A stretch of 13,453 nt of DNA from NCBI GenBank assembly GCA_017550055.1, contig JAFYMM010000067.1, forward strand, positions 1 to 13,453. Direction: 5' to 3'. The notes beneath the pieces are model-generated. The model searched no databases. It was not told the DNA's origin and saw only the letters and a program-made list of their open reading frames with translations. Below are positions 1 to 7,582 of this stretch, one piece after another; within the stretch, counting starts at the first letter, position 1; the number at the start of each line of letters is the position of its first letter. Source of the stretch: Paludibacteraceae bacterium. GTDB lineage: Bacteria > Bacteroidota > Bacteroidia > Bacteroidales > Paludibacteraceae. A program made the position numbers and the translations under genes.

Positions 1-1319
1 ATACCTGTTTGTTCGTCGTCGCATTCGCCTTTGAGTCCTTCGAGAGCTGAGATAGCACGGATATAAGTTACACCACCGCCAGGCACGATACCTTCTTCGA
101 TAGCAGCACGAGTTGCGCTGAGAGCATCATCTACGCGGTCTTTTTTCTCTTTCATTTCAACTTCAGACGCTGCACCTACGTAGAGAACTGCTACACCACC
201 AGCGAGTTTAGCAAGGCGTTCTTGAAGTTTTTCGCGGTCGTAGTCAGAAGAAGTAGCTGCGATTTGTGATTTGATTTGAGCTACGCGAGCCATGATATTT
301 TCTCTTGCACCTGCGCCATTTACGATGACTGTATTGTCTTTGCTAACTGTAATGCGTTCGGCTGTACCAAGCATTTCGATAGTTGCGCTTTCGAGTTTGA
401 TGCCTTTTTCTTCTGAGATAACGATACCTCCAGTGAGAACTGCGATGTCTTCGAGCATCTCTTTGCGACGGTCGCCAAAGCCTGGTGCTTTGACAGCACA
501 GATTTTGAGTTGAGCGCGGAGACGGTTGACAACAAGAGTTGTGAGTGCTTCAGAATCAACATCTTCGGCAATAATAAGAAGAGGACGACCTGATTGTACT
601 GCTGGTTCGAGAACAGGGAGCAACTCTTTGAGGTTAGAGATTTTTTTGTCGTGGATGAGGATGAATGGTTTTTCCATCTCTACTTCCATCTTCTCTGTAT
701 TAGTTACAAAATAAGGAGAGATGTAGCCACGGTCGAATTGCATACCTTCAACAACCTCGATTGTAGTGTCAGTGCCTTTAGCTTCTTCGATAGTGATAAC
801 ACCATCTTTAGAAACTTTCTTCATAGCATCAGCAATGAGTTTGCCGATAACAGCGTCGTTGTTGGCTGAGATAGTAGCAACTTGCTCTATTTTGTCGTAG
901 TTATCGCCAACTTCTTGAGCTTGAGCTTTGATGCTTTCTACTACTTTAGCAACTGCTTTGTCGATACCGCGTTTGAGGTCCATAGGGTTAGCACCCGCAG
1001 TTACGTTTTTGAGACCAACACCAACGATAGCTTGAGCGAGTACAGTAGCTGTTGTAGTACCATCACCTGCATCGTCGCCAGTTTTAGATGCTACCTCTTT
1101 CACGAGTTGAGCACCAAGGTTTTGTATAGAATCTTCGAGTTCGATTTCTTTAGCAACAGAAACACCGTCTTTAGTGATGTGAGGTGCTCCATATTTTTTC
1201 TCGATAATCACGTTGCGACCTTTAGGTCCGAGAGTTACTTTTACTGCGTTTGCAAGCTCGTCAACACCTTTTTTGAGTTGGTCGCGAGCGTCCATATTGA
1301 ATGAAATTACTTTAGCCAT
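1..1319 (-). CDS. groEL: 60 kDa chaperonin GroEL, 3'-truncated by window edge
   Basis: Cytosolic ATP-driven chaperonin that forms the double-ring folding chamber capped by GroES. Translating the minus strand from the ATG at 1319 gives 439 uninterrupted codons that run off the window; the family is usually about 545 residues, so roughly the last 100 are missing only because of the window edge. The start MAKVISFNMDAR is typical of Bacteroidetes GroEL. Visible landmarks are the nucleotide-binding LGPKGRN (about 30-36), GDGTTTATVLAQ (85-96, with the ATPase aspartate at 86), apical-domain KAPGFGDRRKEML (277-289), VDDALSATRAAIEEG (396-410) and PGGG (413-416). It lies 115 bp downstream of groES on the same strand, the usual groES-groEL operon. 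No promoter matching TAnnTTTG was seen in the spacer, so co-transcription is inferred. The identification is secure. Confidence 0.98.
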   Translation of the reverse strand, partial: MAKVISFNMDARDQLKKGVDELANAVKVTLGPKGRNVIIEKKYGAPHITKDGVSVAKEIELEDSIQNLGAQLVKEVASKTGDDAGDGTTTATVLAQAIVGVGLKNVTAGANPMDLKRGIDKAVAKVVESIKAQAQEVGDNYDKIEQVATISANNDAVIGKLIADAMKKVSKDGVITIEEAKGTDTTIEVVEGMQFDRGYISPYFVTNTEKMEVEMEKPFILIHDKKISNLKELLPVLEPAVQSGRPLLIIAEDVDSEALTTLVVNRLRAQLKICAVKAPGFGDRRKEMLEDIAVLTGGIVISEEKGIKLESATIEMLGTAERITVSKDNTVIVNGAGARENIMARVAQIKSQIAATSSDYDREKLQERLAKLAGGVAVLYVGAASEVEMKEKKDRVDDALSATRAAIEEGIVPGGGVTYIRAISALEGLKGECDDEQTG

Positions 1320-1327
1320 GTTTGAAT

Positions 1328-1436
1328 AGTTATTAGTTGTTAGTGATTAGTTATTAATGATTTTAAGAGTTGTTTCAGTTTTAACCTTGTAACAAATATC
1401 GTTTCGTTAATAACTATTAGTTACTCATTAATCATT
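1328..1436. repeat. Inverted arrays of degenerate 7-bp repeats in the groES-groEL spacer
   Basis: Positions 1328-1362 read on the plus strand as five consecutive heptads close to AGTTATT or AGTGATT. Positions 1409-1436 read on the minus strand as four heptads of the same family (AATGATT, AGTTATT and variants); the last overlaps the groES stop codon. The two arrays face each other across 46 bp. The best matching arms are 11 bp, 1325-1335 against 1408-1418, so the transcript could fold into a long A/U-rich hairpin between the two cistrons. The region is strongly A/T-rich, which raises the chance of coincidental matches, but the 7-bp phasing is continuous in both arrays. Function unknown; an mRNA processing or stability element is one possibility. 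Confidence 0.6.
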
Positions 1437-1704
1437 AAATTATTGCGAGAACGTCAGATTGACGCATGATGAGATATTTAGTGCCGTCGAGGTCAAGTTC
1501 AGTACCTGCATATTTGCCATAAAGGACTTGGTCGCCAGCTTTGAGAATCATTTCTTCGTCTTTAGTGCCATTACCAACAGCAATAACTTCGCCTCTTAGA
1601 GGTTTTTCTTTTGCTGAATCTGGGATTATGATACCTCCGATTGTTTTTTCTTCGACCGCTGCAGGAAGAATAAGTACGCGGTCTGCTAATGGTTTGATGT
1701 TCAT
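1435..1704 (-). CDS. groES: Co-chaperonin GroES (10 kDa)
   Basis: Heptameric lid of the GroEL chamber, acting in the cytosol. The 89-residue product starts MNIKPLADRVLILP, as is common for the family, and carries the mobile loop (about residues 17-34) with the GroEL-contacting GGIIIP at 23-28. The core has GEVIAVGNG at 38-46 and the C-terminal strand ends in DVLAII. Length is slightly below the 94-97 residues of many homologues but complete, with a TAA stop. The start is the first ATG after an A/T-rich leader; no Shine-Dalgarno sequence is visible, as is normal in Bacteroidetes. It is the first gene of the chaperonin operon, separated from the upstream glycosyltransferase by a terminator hairpin. 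No consensus TAnnTTTG promoter was found upstream. Confidence 0.97.
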   Translation of the reverse strand: MNIKPLADRVLILPAAVEEKTIGGIIIPDSAKEKPLRGEVIAVGNGTKDEEMILKAGDQVLYGKYAGTELDLDGTKYLIMRQSDVLAII

Positions 1705-1742
1705 GATTTATAAATTTTAAAAGTTATTATTTGTATAAATTG

Positions 1743-1768
1743 AAAGAGACGCAGAGTGGCGTCTCTTT
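1743..1768 (-). terminator. Intrinsic terminator between the glycan operon and groES
   Basis: A perfect 10-bp stem (1743-1752 paired with 1759-1768, arms AAAGAGACGC and GCGTCTCTTT) encloses a 6-nt loop. Read on the minus strand it follows the last glycosyltransferase gene (stop at 1824) and precedes groES (start 1704), with a modest U-rich tract after the stem. It probably ends the pdxA-glycosyltransferase transcript and insulates groES. The stem is nearly symmetrical, so it could also act on plus-strand transcripts, though no gene there needs it. Confidence 0.75.
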
Positions 1769-1782
1769 TGTATTATCATATT

Positions 1783-1850
1783 TTGTGCCAATAGTATAAT
1801 TGGTGCTTAATTGTGCCACTTTGTCATAATTTGGTTGATATATGGCACAA
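1783..1850. promoter_or_regulatory. Three TTGTGCCA octamers upstream of groES
   Basis: TTGTGCCA occurs on the plus strand at 1783-1790 and 1811-1818, and as its exact reverse complement TGGCACAA at 1843-1850, inside the last codons of the upstream glycosyltransferase gene. On the minus-strand transcript the first-transcribed arm (1850-1843) could pair with either of the two later copies, giving mutually exclusive hairpins. The cluster is centred about 110 bp upstream of the groES start. It could be an operator, an RNA switch, or a remnant hairpin at the end of the glycan operon. Assignment as regulatory is inference. Confidence 0.35.
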
Positions 1851-2708
1851 GTAGCATAGTTTGTACAATGAAAATACTGCTAAATTGGGATTTTCGTTGT
1901 CGCAATATCTGATTAAAGTATTTGAATATTTGAGATATATTTTAGCAAAAAGAGGTGTGCAGTGAAGTTTTTTTAGTTTTAGATATAGTTTTAGTACGGG
2001 AGATAGTGTTTCTAATTCGGGATATTGTTTTGTTGTGTATATATTGTATAGGTTTGAGATAGATTCTTTTGTTTTTTGTATAAAGGTTTGATTATCTTCT
2101 ATCTGTAGGTGTATAATTGGGTTGTCGAAACGATAGTATGGGATATTTTTGCGAGATAGTTCTATGCCGAAAATAGTATCTTCGTGTCCATAGCCCTTTA
2201 TATTTTCATTGAATCGTATTTGGTTAAAGATATTTTTAGGAATAAGAAAGTTTGGCGATGTGAATGGCGATTTTGACTTGGTTTGAATATCTTTGTTTCT
2301 TTCTTTGGTTATGCCATATTTAGTTAGTAGTGTGTGATGTTTGTCTTGTGCCTCGTTGTAGATTCTGCCACCTAAGATAGTGGTATTTTGTGGTATAAGT
2401 TCGATATATTTTTTTAGAAAATTATCATTGGCAGGGAAGGAGTCGCTATCGAGGAATAGAAGATGGTTGTATTGCGATTGGTCTGCTAAGAAATTTCTTA
2501 TTTTGGCGCGACCAAGGTTTTGTTGAGGTTTGATTAGGTGGCAATTAGACAATTCGGTGATTAGTTGTAATTTTGATAGTTTCGTAGTGGAACAATCGTC
2601 GGCAACAATGATTTCGAATTCAATATTGCATTCGAGGGCTTGACGATGTAGTTCTTTGACTAAATCGTAGCAGTCATAGTTATATGTTGGAATCAATATT
2701 GAGAGCAT
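1824..2708 (-). CDS. Family 2 glycosyltransferase (GT-A fold)
   Basis: Predicted inverting GT-A glycosyltransferase that transfers a sugar from a nucleotide donor to a growing surface glycan on the cytoplasmic side of the membrane; donor and acceptor cannot be read from sequence. The 294-residue protein begins with the GT2 signature LSILIPTYN (2-10), followed by the donor-binding VADDCST (35-41), NLGRAKIRN (64-72), the metal-binding DXD as LDSDS (86-90), and GHED (174-177), matching the usual catalytic ED motif. No transmembrane segment is evident. The start ATG overlaps the upstream stop by one base (TAATG), so translation is probably coupled. The gene is visibly A/T-richer than groEL and encodes many Lys, Asn and Ile residues, common in glycan loci. 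It is the last gene of its operon. Confidence 0.88.
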   Translation of the reverse strand: MLSILIPTYNYDCYDLVKELHRQALECNIEFEIIVADDCSTTKLSKLQLITELSNCHLIKPQQNLGRAKIRNFLADQSQYNHLLFLDSDSFPANDNFLKKYIELIPQNTTILGGRIYNEAQDKHHTLLTKYGITKERNKDIQTKSKSPFTSPNFLIPKNIFNQIRFNENIKGYGHEDTIFGIELSRKNIPYYRFDNPIIHLQIEDNQTFIQKTKESISNLYNIYTTKQYPELETLSPVLKLYLKLKKLHCTPLFAKIYLKYSNTLIRYCDNENPNLAVFSLYKLCYLCHISTKL

Positions 2709-3892
2709 TATATTGTTTGTTTGAATATTTCTTCGAATTGTTGAGCTTGTCGTTGGCGAGAGAATTGTTCTTTATTAGTTATATTTATGTGAGTGTAGCC
2801 GTTTTGTTGCCATTGTTGATAGTGGTGTAGAATGAATTGTTTGACTTCTTCTACTGTTGTGGCGGCTAATCCAGCATTGGTTTCTTTGATTGTTTGAGCT
2901 AGGCATTCCTCATCGCTACGAACACAAAGTATAGGTTTTTCTACGCCTATGGCTTCGAAGAATTTTGTAGTCATTATGCCTCTATTGCCTTTGTTGGTAA
3001 GGACAAGAATGATTGAACTTTGGTTTAGGAGGCGAGGTATTTCGTTGTTAGGAACGTAACTATTTATTATTAGAGGTGTGGTTAGATTATGCTGTTTAGC
3101 AAGGTTGCTTATTTGAGTGTGGACATCTGTATTAGTGTACCAAATAAGGCGTATTTGTGGATTGTTTATTTCGGCTAATGCTTGAAATAGTAGGGTAGGG
3201 TCTTGTAGGGTTGAGCCATACCATTTGCCTGTATAGATTATGTCGAAATAGTCTGATTTTATGGTCTGAGGTTGGAATAGTGTAGTGTCGTACCCGTTGT
3301 AGATTAGGTGTGTATTAGGATTTATTTGTTTTAAGAAGTTGACATGCCACGGTGATACGGTAGTGATGCTATGAGCTTGTTTTAATATTTTATTTCGGCG
3401 AGATATGTTTATGTTGCGGTATGTTTTGCTGATGAAGCCAAGTGCGATTTTGGAATTGTTGTATTCGTTGGTGTCGCATTGTTCGGCTATGTCGCGTAGG
3501 TCTATGTGTAGAGGTATGTTTTGTTTTTGAGCTATTTTGAGAGCTGCTTTTAAGCCAAATGTGTGGAATGTACTGCAAAAAACTAAGTCGTATTTGGTGT
3601 TTTGGGTAGCAGTTAGGAATTTTTTTGCGAAATAGTTGTTTTTGTAGTCAAATAAAATATTTAGAATATTTTTTATTGTCCATTCTATTTTGCTCAATAT
3701 GCCTTTGTGTTTGTAGAATGGTATTTGGTGTATTTTTATGTTGAAATCAGAGGGAATAGTTTCGTATTGTTCAGTAAACCAATCTATTTCAATGCCTTTT
3801 TGAGAAAAATAATGATAGAGGTTACGGACCCTCGGTGTATATAAGGGTTTGGTAACAGCATCGGTTATTATAAGTATTTTTGTTAGAGGCAT
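2708..3892 (-). CDS. GT4-like glycosyltransferase (GT-B fold)
   Basis: Predicted retaining glycosyltransferase of the GT-B superfamily, 394 residues, acting in surface polysaccharide or lipopolysaccharide assembly. The N-terminal acceptor domain starts KILIITDAVTKPLYTPRVRN (5-24) and includes DLRD (131-134) and TTVSPWH (177-183). The linker has YNGYD (198-202), and the C-terminal donor domain starts around YTGKWY (220-225). The donor-site helix is seen as TTKFFEAIGVEKPIL (308-322), with the conserved glutamate at 313. No signal peptide or membrane span is obvious. Its first 10 bases overlap the end of the deacetylase-like gene, and its stop overlaps the next start by one base, so the three genes are translationally coupled. 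Exact sugar specificity is unknown; family placement is clear from motif order rather than from any search. Confidence 0.85.
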   Translation of the reverse strand: MPLTKILIITDAVTKPLYTPRVRNLYHYFSQKGIEIDWFTEQYETIPSDFNIKIHQIPFYKHKGILSKIEWTIKNILNILFDYKNNYFAKKFLTATQNTKYDLVFCSTFHTFGLKAALKIAQKQNIPLHIDLRDIAEQCDTNEYNNSKIALGFISKTYRNINISRRNKILKQAHSITTVSPWHVNFLKQINPNTHLIYNGYDTTLFQPQTIKSDYFDIIYTGKWYGSTLQDPTLLFQALAEINNPQIRLIWYTNTDVHTQISNLAKQHNLTTPLIINSYVPNNEIPRLLNQSSIILVLTNKGNRGIMTTKFFEAIGVEKPILCVRSDEECLAQTIKETNAGLAATTVEEVKQFILHHYQQWQQNGYTHINITNKEQFSRQRQAQQFEEIFKQTI

Positions 3893-5172
3893 AGAAATTT
3901 GATGATTTGAGAGTATAGTTGGCTGTGATAGTTGTCGTTAGTAAAGCGAGTGTTGTGCCAAAGGAGGCATAGATCGCCGTTGTGTTGTTTGGTTGCGTTG
4001 ATTAGGGTTTGGGAGTATGCGAGTGCTTGTTGGTAATCGAGGTTCATGTAGTGAGGTTCGCTGAGCGAGCAATCCATTATGGTGAGAGGATGTAGGGTTA
4101 GTGATGTAAGTTTGCGAGTGGCGGGATTGATGAAGCGAACTGCACGGCATGTGCCGAGTCGGAAACCTGCTATGTCGGCATAGCCCATAGTATAGTCATC
4201 AGCGATTCGTGCATCTATTAGGGATTCCATGTCGGTGGGCTGGAGCGAGCGTAGATAGTGATGACGAGAGGTTGTTATTTGTTGGTTTTCAATTGCGTAT
4301 TGTAGGATTTTTCGTTCATCGCTTATGATGTCGGGAATATTGCCACTTTTATAGCTTGCATGTAGCCCGAATATTGCTTTGGGAGATGAGGTTAATATCT
4401 CTTTTTTGAGGTGGGTAAAGTTTTTGCCCACTAAATTGTATGCAGGTCGGTCGAAACCTGAGGCTTGTCGTGTAGCTTTGACAAAATAGATTTGAGTTGC
4501 TTGTGGCAGTTGGTTGTCTTGGCGGAGAATCCAAGGGAAAGTGTAGGCTGGGTCGTTGTTGATGTTGATGAGGGATTTGAATATTGTAGATATGGATTCT
4601 GTGCGTTTGAATATTGAGCGGTATATGCCTCCAAGACATCCTCTTAAACGGCGATAATTGGTTATAGAGTCGATGTCGTGGGTTAGGTATATGTGATTGA
4701 TTTTTTGAGGAATAGGTAGAAGTGATGTGTTGTTTTGTTGCAATAGTTTTCTAAGAAATTCGCTGTATTCTTCTACGATAGGGCGGTGTATGAAGTTGGC
4801 TTGTGCCGGGATAGATAGTTTGCCTATGTATCTGCCGTGAGAGTCGCGATTTGAGTTTGGGTGGATGTATTCTTCGTAGCGAGATATGAGGAAGTAGGTG
4901 CTTGCAACGATGTCGGCATGGCAGATGATTGTGTCGTTGATTTTTTCGATGAGAGGTGAGCCATACAAAAAAGGTATGCCTTCAATCTCTTGAAGAGGGA
5001 AAGAAGGCATACTTTGTGGTGTGCCGTAGATGTTGTCGTTGAAGAAGTTTGACGGAACAATTACGACTTTGTATTTTGACCATTGAGTTTTATCGCTACA
5101 ATAGCCTACGTGGTGGGCTTTATGCTCGTCACGGATTAGGAATTGTATGATATAGTCAATGACTTTTTGCAT
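3883..5172 (-). CDS. DUF7033-type polysaccharide deacetylase-like protein
   Basis: A 429-residue protein resembling the Bacteroidetes polysaccharide deacetylase family with an N-terminal DUF7033 region. The N-terminal half holds the characteristic ISRYEEYIHP (96-105), D-HGRY (110-115) and RPIVEEY (130-136). The C-terminal NodB-like half has LTHDIDS (163-169; D166 and D168 fit the catalytic/metal aspartates), GLHASY (269-274), SRHHYLR (302-308), AGFRLGT (335-341) and LLWHN (403-407). Members usually sit in glycan loci and are presumed to act on acetylated sugars, but activity here is inferred. There is no signal peptide, so the protein appears cytoplasmic, which differs from secreted NodB deacetylases. 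The start is 3 nt after the pdxA stop and the end overlaps the next gene by 10 nt. Confidence 0.82.
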   Translation of the reverse strand: MQKVIDYIIQFLIRDEHKAHHVGYCSDKTQWSKYKVVIVPSNFFNDNIYGTPQSMPSFPLQEIEGIPFLYGSPLIEKINDTIICHADIVASTYFLISRYEEYIHPNSNRDSHGRYIGKLSIPAQANFIHRPIVEEYSEFLRKLLQQNNTSLLPIPQKINHIYLTHDIDSITNYRRLRGCLGGIYRSIFKRTESISTIFKSLININNDPAYTFPWILRQDNQLPQATQIYFVKATRQASGFDRPAYNLVGKNFTHLKKEILTSSPKAIFGLHASYKSGNIPDIISDERKILQYAIENQQITTSRHHYLRSLQPTDMESLIDARIADDYTMGYADIAGFRLGTCRAVRFINPATRKLTSLTLHPLTIMDCSLSEPHYMNLDYQQALAYSQTLINATKQHNGDLCLLWHNTRFTNDNYHSQLYSQIIKFLCL

Positions 5173-5175
5173 TTT

Positions 5176-6330
5176 TTATTCAGTTGGTTGTTGTGGTTGA
5201 TTTTGTTGTTGTTTAGCTTGTTGCGCTTCGTAGGCTTTTTGTGCGTCGTGGGCTACTGGGTCGAAAAGTTTGATTTCGCGAGGTTTGCGCTCTTCTTGTT
5301 TAGGGAATGGTAGCGGATTGGCGTGTATTTGTTTGTAAGTTTCGCGATTGCGAACGATGTGGATTGCTTCGTAGATAGCCTCGCGCATAGAGAGTTCGTT
5401 GGCAATGTTTTTACCTGAAATGTCGTAGCCAGTGCCATGAGCTGGAGATGTGCGTACGAATTTGAGACCAGCTGTGATATTCACGCCTTTTTCGGTAGTG
5501 AGGGCTTTGAATGGAGCGAGGCCTTGGTCGTGGTACATAGCAAGCACAGCATCGTAGTGTTGGAATTTGCCAGAGCCGAATAGTCCGTCGGCAGCGAGAG
5601 GTCCTACGCATACTATGCCTTCGGCAATAGCTTCTTCGATAGCAGGTTTGATAATTTCGAGTTCTTCAGTGCCAAGGAGTCCGTTGTCGCCAGCATGAGG
5701 ATTGAGGCCGAGCACGGCAATGCGTGGGCGTATGATGCTAAAGTCCTCTTTTAGAGATTTGTTGAGGAGACGGAGTTTTTGGAGAATAGTCTCTTTGTTG
5801 ATAGCTTGAGAGACTTTAGTGATAGGCATGTGGGTGGTAACCAAAGCTACGCGAAGACGGTCGCTTGCAAGTATCATAAGAGATTCAGAACCAGCGCGAT
5901 TTTCGAGATATTCGGTGTGGCCTGGGAATTTGAAAGTTTCGCTTTGGATAGTCGCTTTGTTGATAGGCGCAGTGACGATGGCGTCGATTTTGCCAGCGAG
6001 GAGGTCGGCTGTTGCTGCTTCGAGGGCTTCGAGAGCAGATTTGCCAGCTTCGGGAGTTGGTTGTCCGAGTTCGACTTTTGGTTCGTCGGCAGAAGTGTTG
6101 ACAATGCTGATTTTGTGAGGATTAACATCGTCGGCAGAGCGAGCTACGCTGATTGTGTAAGAATCGATGCCGAGAGATTTTTTATGATAGCTTGCAGCTT
6201 TGGCAGAGCCGTAGATGATAGGCGTGCATTGTTCGAGAATGTGTTGGTCGGTGAGGGCTTTGAGGATTACTTCGTAGCCGATGCCGTTGATGTCGCCTTG
6301 TGTGATACCTATTTTAAGTTTTTTTTCCAT
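5176..6330 (-). CDS. pdxA: 4-hydroxythreonine-4-phosphate dehydrogenase PdxA
   Basis: NAD-dependent oxidation of 4-phosphohydroxy-L-threonine in the DXP-dependent pyridoxal-5'-phosphate pathway; cytosolic homodimer. The 384-residue product has the family motifs in order: ITQGDINGIGYEVILK (9-24), the metal-ligand histidine in GHTEYLE (137-143, H138), LNPHAGDNGLLG (209-220, H212), MYHDQGLAPFKAL (265-277, H267) and RTSPAHGTGYDISGK (293-307). It is longer than the roughly 330 residues of the E. coli enzyme; the extra part is a charged, glutamine-rich tail after about residue 340 that looks unstructured. The gene is first in a four-gene run and the next start lies only 3 nt after its stop. The preceding 197-bp gap should hold its promoter, but only a poor TAnTTTG-like match near 6426 was seen. 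Confidence 0.96.
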   Translation of the reverse strand: MEKKLKIGITQGDINGIGYEVILKALTDQHILEQCTPIIYGSAKAASYHKKSLGIDSYTISVARSADDVNPHKISIVNTSADEPKVELGQPTPEAGKSALEALEAATADLLAGKIDAIVTAPINKATIQSETFKFPGHTEYLENRAGSESLMILASDRLRVALVTTHMPITKVSQAINKETILQKLRLLNKSLKEDFSIIRPRIAVLGLNPHAGDNGLLGTEELEIIKPAIEEAIAEGIVCVGPLAADGLFGSGKFQHYDAVLAMYHDQGLAPFKALTTEKGVNITAGLKFVRTSPAHGTGYDISGKNIANELSMREAIYEAIHIVRNRETYKQIHANPLPFPKQEERKPREIKLFDPVAHDAQKAYEAQQAKQQQNQPQQPTE

Positions 6331-6454
6331 ATTTATATTTTATATTTTTGTTATTTTTGACATGGTTGTTTTTGTGTGCGGTTTATTCTCCTTCGGGGCG
6401 TGAATTGACTAATACTCAGCAAAATAAATGAATTTCTTTTGTTTTATATAAAAT

Positions 6455-6482
6455 GACGGTTTTCTTGCTTGCAGTATGCTTG
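6455..6482 (+). repeat. Dispersed intergenic repeat, copy A (two 11-bp units)
   Basis: This 28-bp stretch matches the minus strand at 11096-11069 at 26 of 28 positions, including an exact 17-base run GTTTTCTTGCTTGCAGT. It contains two CTTG-centred 11-bp units, whereas the other copy contains three. Similarity appears to continue weakly on the right after removing one unit (GCTTGA then GGTA). An AT palindrome TTTTATATAAAA (6442-6453) lies immediately to its left. It sits in the 197-bp gap (6331-6527) between the DUF4837 gene and pdxA; apart from this repeat and the palindrome I see no gene, RNA or strong terminator in that gap. Confidence 0.7.
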
Positions 6483-6527
6483 AAGGTATGGAGAGGTAAG
6501 GGTGTAGAAATTTGTGATTTTTGATAT

Positions 6528-7571
6528 TTATTGGTTTGTTTTCTTTGCTGTGATGACAACCTCGTTGACTTCGTGAGGAAGTCGGAGAGAGTAGATCATG
6601 GCTTCGAGTTGGCGAAGAGGGTTGCGTTTGTCGTATTTAGGCGCAAAGACGAAACCTTCGATTGTGATGATTTGCATATTCATTTCGTCGACGCGAGTGA
6701 GCGAAACGAAAGGACCTCCCATGTGTTCGCCATTTTTCATTTTCCAGAGTCCACGAGTTTCGGCACACCAAGCATTGTTGTGAGTTACGAAATTGGTTAC
6801 AGGAGGGAGATAGCGATATTCGGTGCCCATATAAGAGCCTTCGACACCCCCTGGCATGTTGGCTTTCATTACAGAATCGCGACGAGCCATGATGGATTCG
6901 TGGGTTAGATCGTCGATTGATTTGTATGGTGTGGTGTATATTACGATGTCTTGGCGGATTAGGGCACTGCCGTTTGTAATCCAAAGGAAATTGTCTTTTT
7001 TCTCGTATTTGTTCATTGAGGTAGGCACTGCGATTTTGCTGCCAAATTGTTGATATACACGGCGGAGAGCCTCGGCATTGATGTTGCTTTGGTAGAAGTC
7101 AATCATACGTTCGCGTTCAGCCATGATGAAATAGTCGGAGATAGTAGAACCACTTGTTTCTAAGAGAGTTTTGAGTGATTCTTCGTCGGGAGCGACTACG
7201 TTGGCAAGGGCTTGTGTGTTGGCCCAACGATTGCGTGATAGATTGATTTTGGCTTGAGTGTATTTGTTTGGATTAACATCCACGAACACGATGTTGCGAG
7301 TAGCTTTCAAGAGATTGTCGAAGTGGTTTGGAGCTACTTTTGACATTTTGAACATAGGTTCTGGTTGCGGTAGGATTGGGGTCGGAGCATTTAGTACGTA
7401 GTACATAGCTTCGCCTGCAGGAGTGCGATAGAGGCTATCGTCGATGACGAGAAGCACCTCGTAGGCAGCACCTGAGATTGATGGTAGATATACTGTTTTT
7501 TTGTCGTTGTCTTTGCACGCACTGAGTATTAGTGTTGTGATAGTCAGTAGTGTGAATAATAATTTTTTCAT
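6528..7571 (-). CDS. DUF4837 family lipoprotein
   Basis: A 347-residue predicted lipoprotein that I recognise as the DUF4837 family of Bacteroidetes; its function is not established. The N-terminus has a lysine pair, a hydrophobic stretch and a lipobox ending LSAC, with the acylated cysteine at residue 19. It is followed by KDND, an acidic stretch resembling but not matching exactly the surface-export signals described for Bacteroidetes lipoproteins. The mature part includes SGAAYEVLLVIDD (33-45), a DFYQ-type segment near 158, and an ITIEGFVFAPKYDKRNPLRQ stretch near the C-terminus. No catalytic motif is apparent. It starts 11 nt after the RSH stop, so it is probably the last gene of an M23-RSH-DUF4837 operon. 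Envelope location is inferred from the signal peptide. Confidence 0.85.
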   Translation of the reverse strand: MKKLLFTLLTITTLILSACKDNDKKTVYLPSISGAAYEVLLVIDDSLYRTPAGEAMYYVLNAPTPILPQPEPMFKMSKVAPNHFDNLLKATRNIVFVDVNPNKYTQAKINLSRNRWANTQALANVVAPDEESLKTLLETSGSTISDYFIMAERERMIDFYQSNINAEALRRVYQQFGSKIAVPTSMNKYEKKDNFLWITNGSALIRQDIVIYTTPYKSIDDLTHESIMARRDSVMKANMPGGVEGSYMGTEYRYLPPVTNFVTHNNAWCAETRGLWKMKNGEHMGGPFVSLTRVDEMNMQIITIEGFVFAPKYDKRNPLRQLEAMIYSLRLPHEVNEVVITAKKTNQ

Positions 7572-7582
7572 ATTTTATTGAT

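Noticed and set aside
882..1304. A 140-codon plus-strand open frame opposite groEL
   Set aside because: The minus strand here encodes conserved GroEL residues without interruption; the plus frame is Phe/Ser/Cys-rich with no family features.
1775..1791. Sigma-54-like promoter for groES (minus-strand TTGGCAC with a downstream ATGAT)
   Set aside because: The -24 half fits well but the -12 half lacks the required GC, and the implied start would fall in the terminator hairpin. The neighbouring octamer copy has a GC but with spacing one base short.
5779..6360. A 193-codon plus-strand open frame opposite pdxA
   Set aside because: It lies over the well-conserved pdxA coding sequence on the other strand, has a low-complexity Phe/Asp/Arg-rich translation and no recognisable motif; it is a shadow frame.
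6419..6430. Promoter for pdxA from a TATTTTG match on the minus strand
   Set aside because: It is one base short of TAnnTTTG and has no TTTG at the expected upstream distance; too weak to list.
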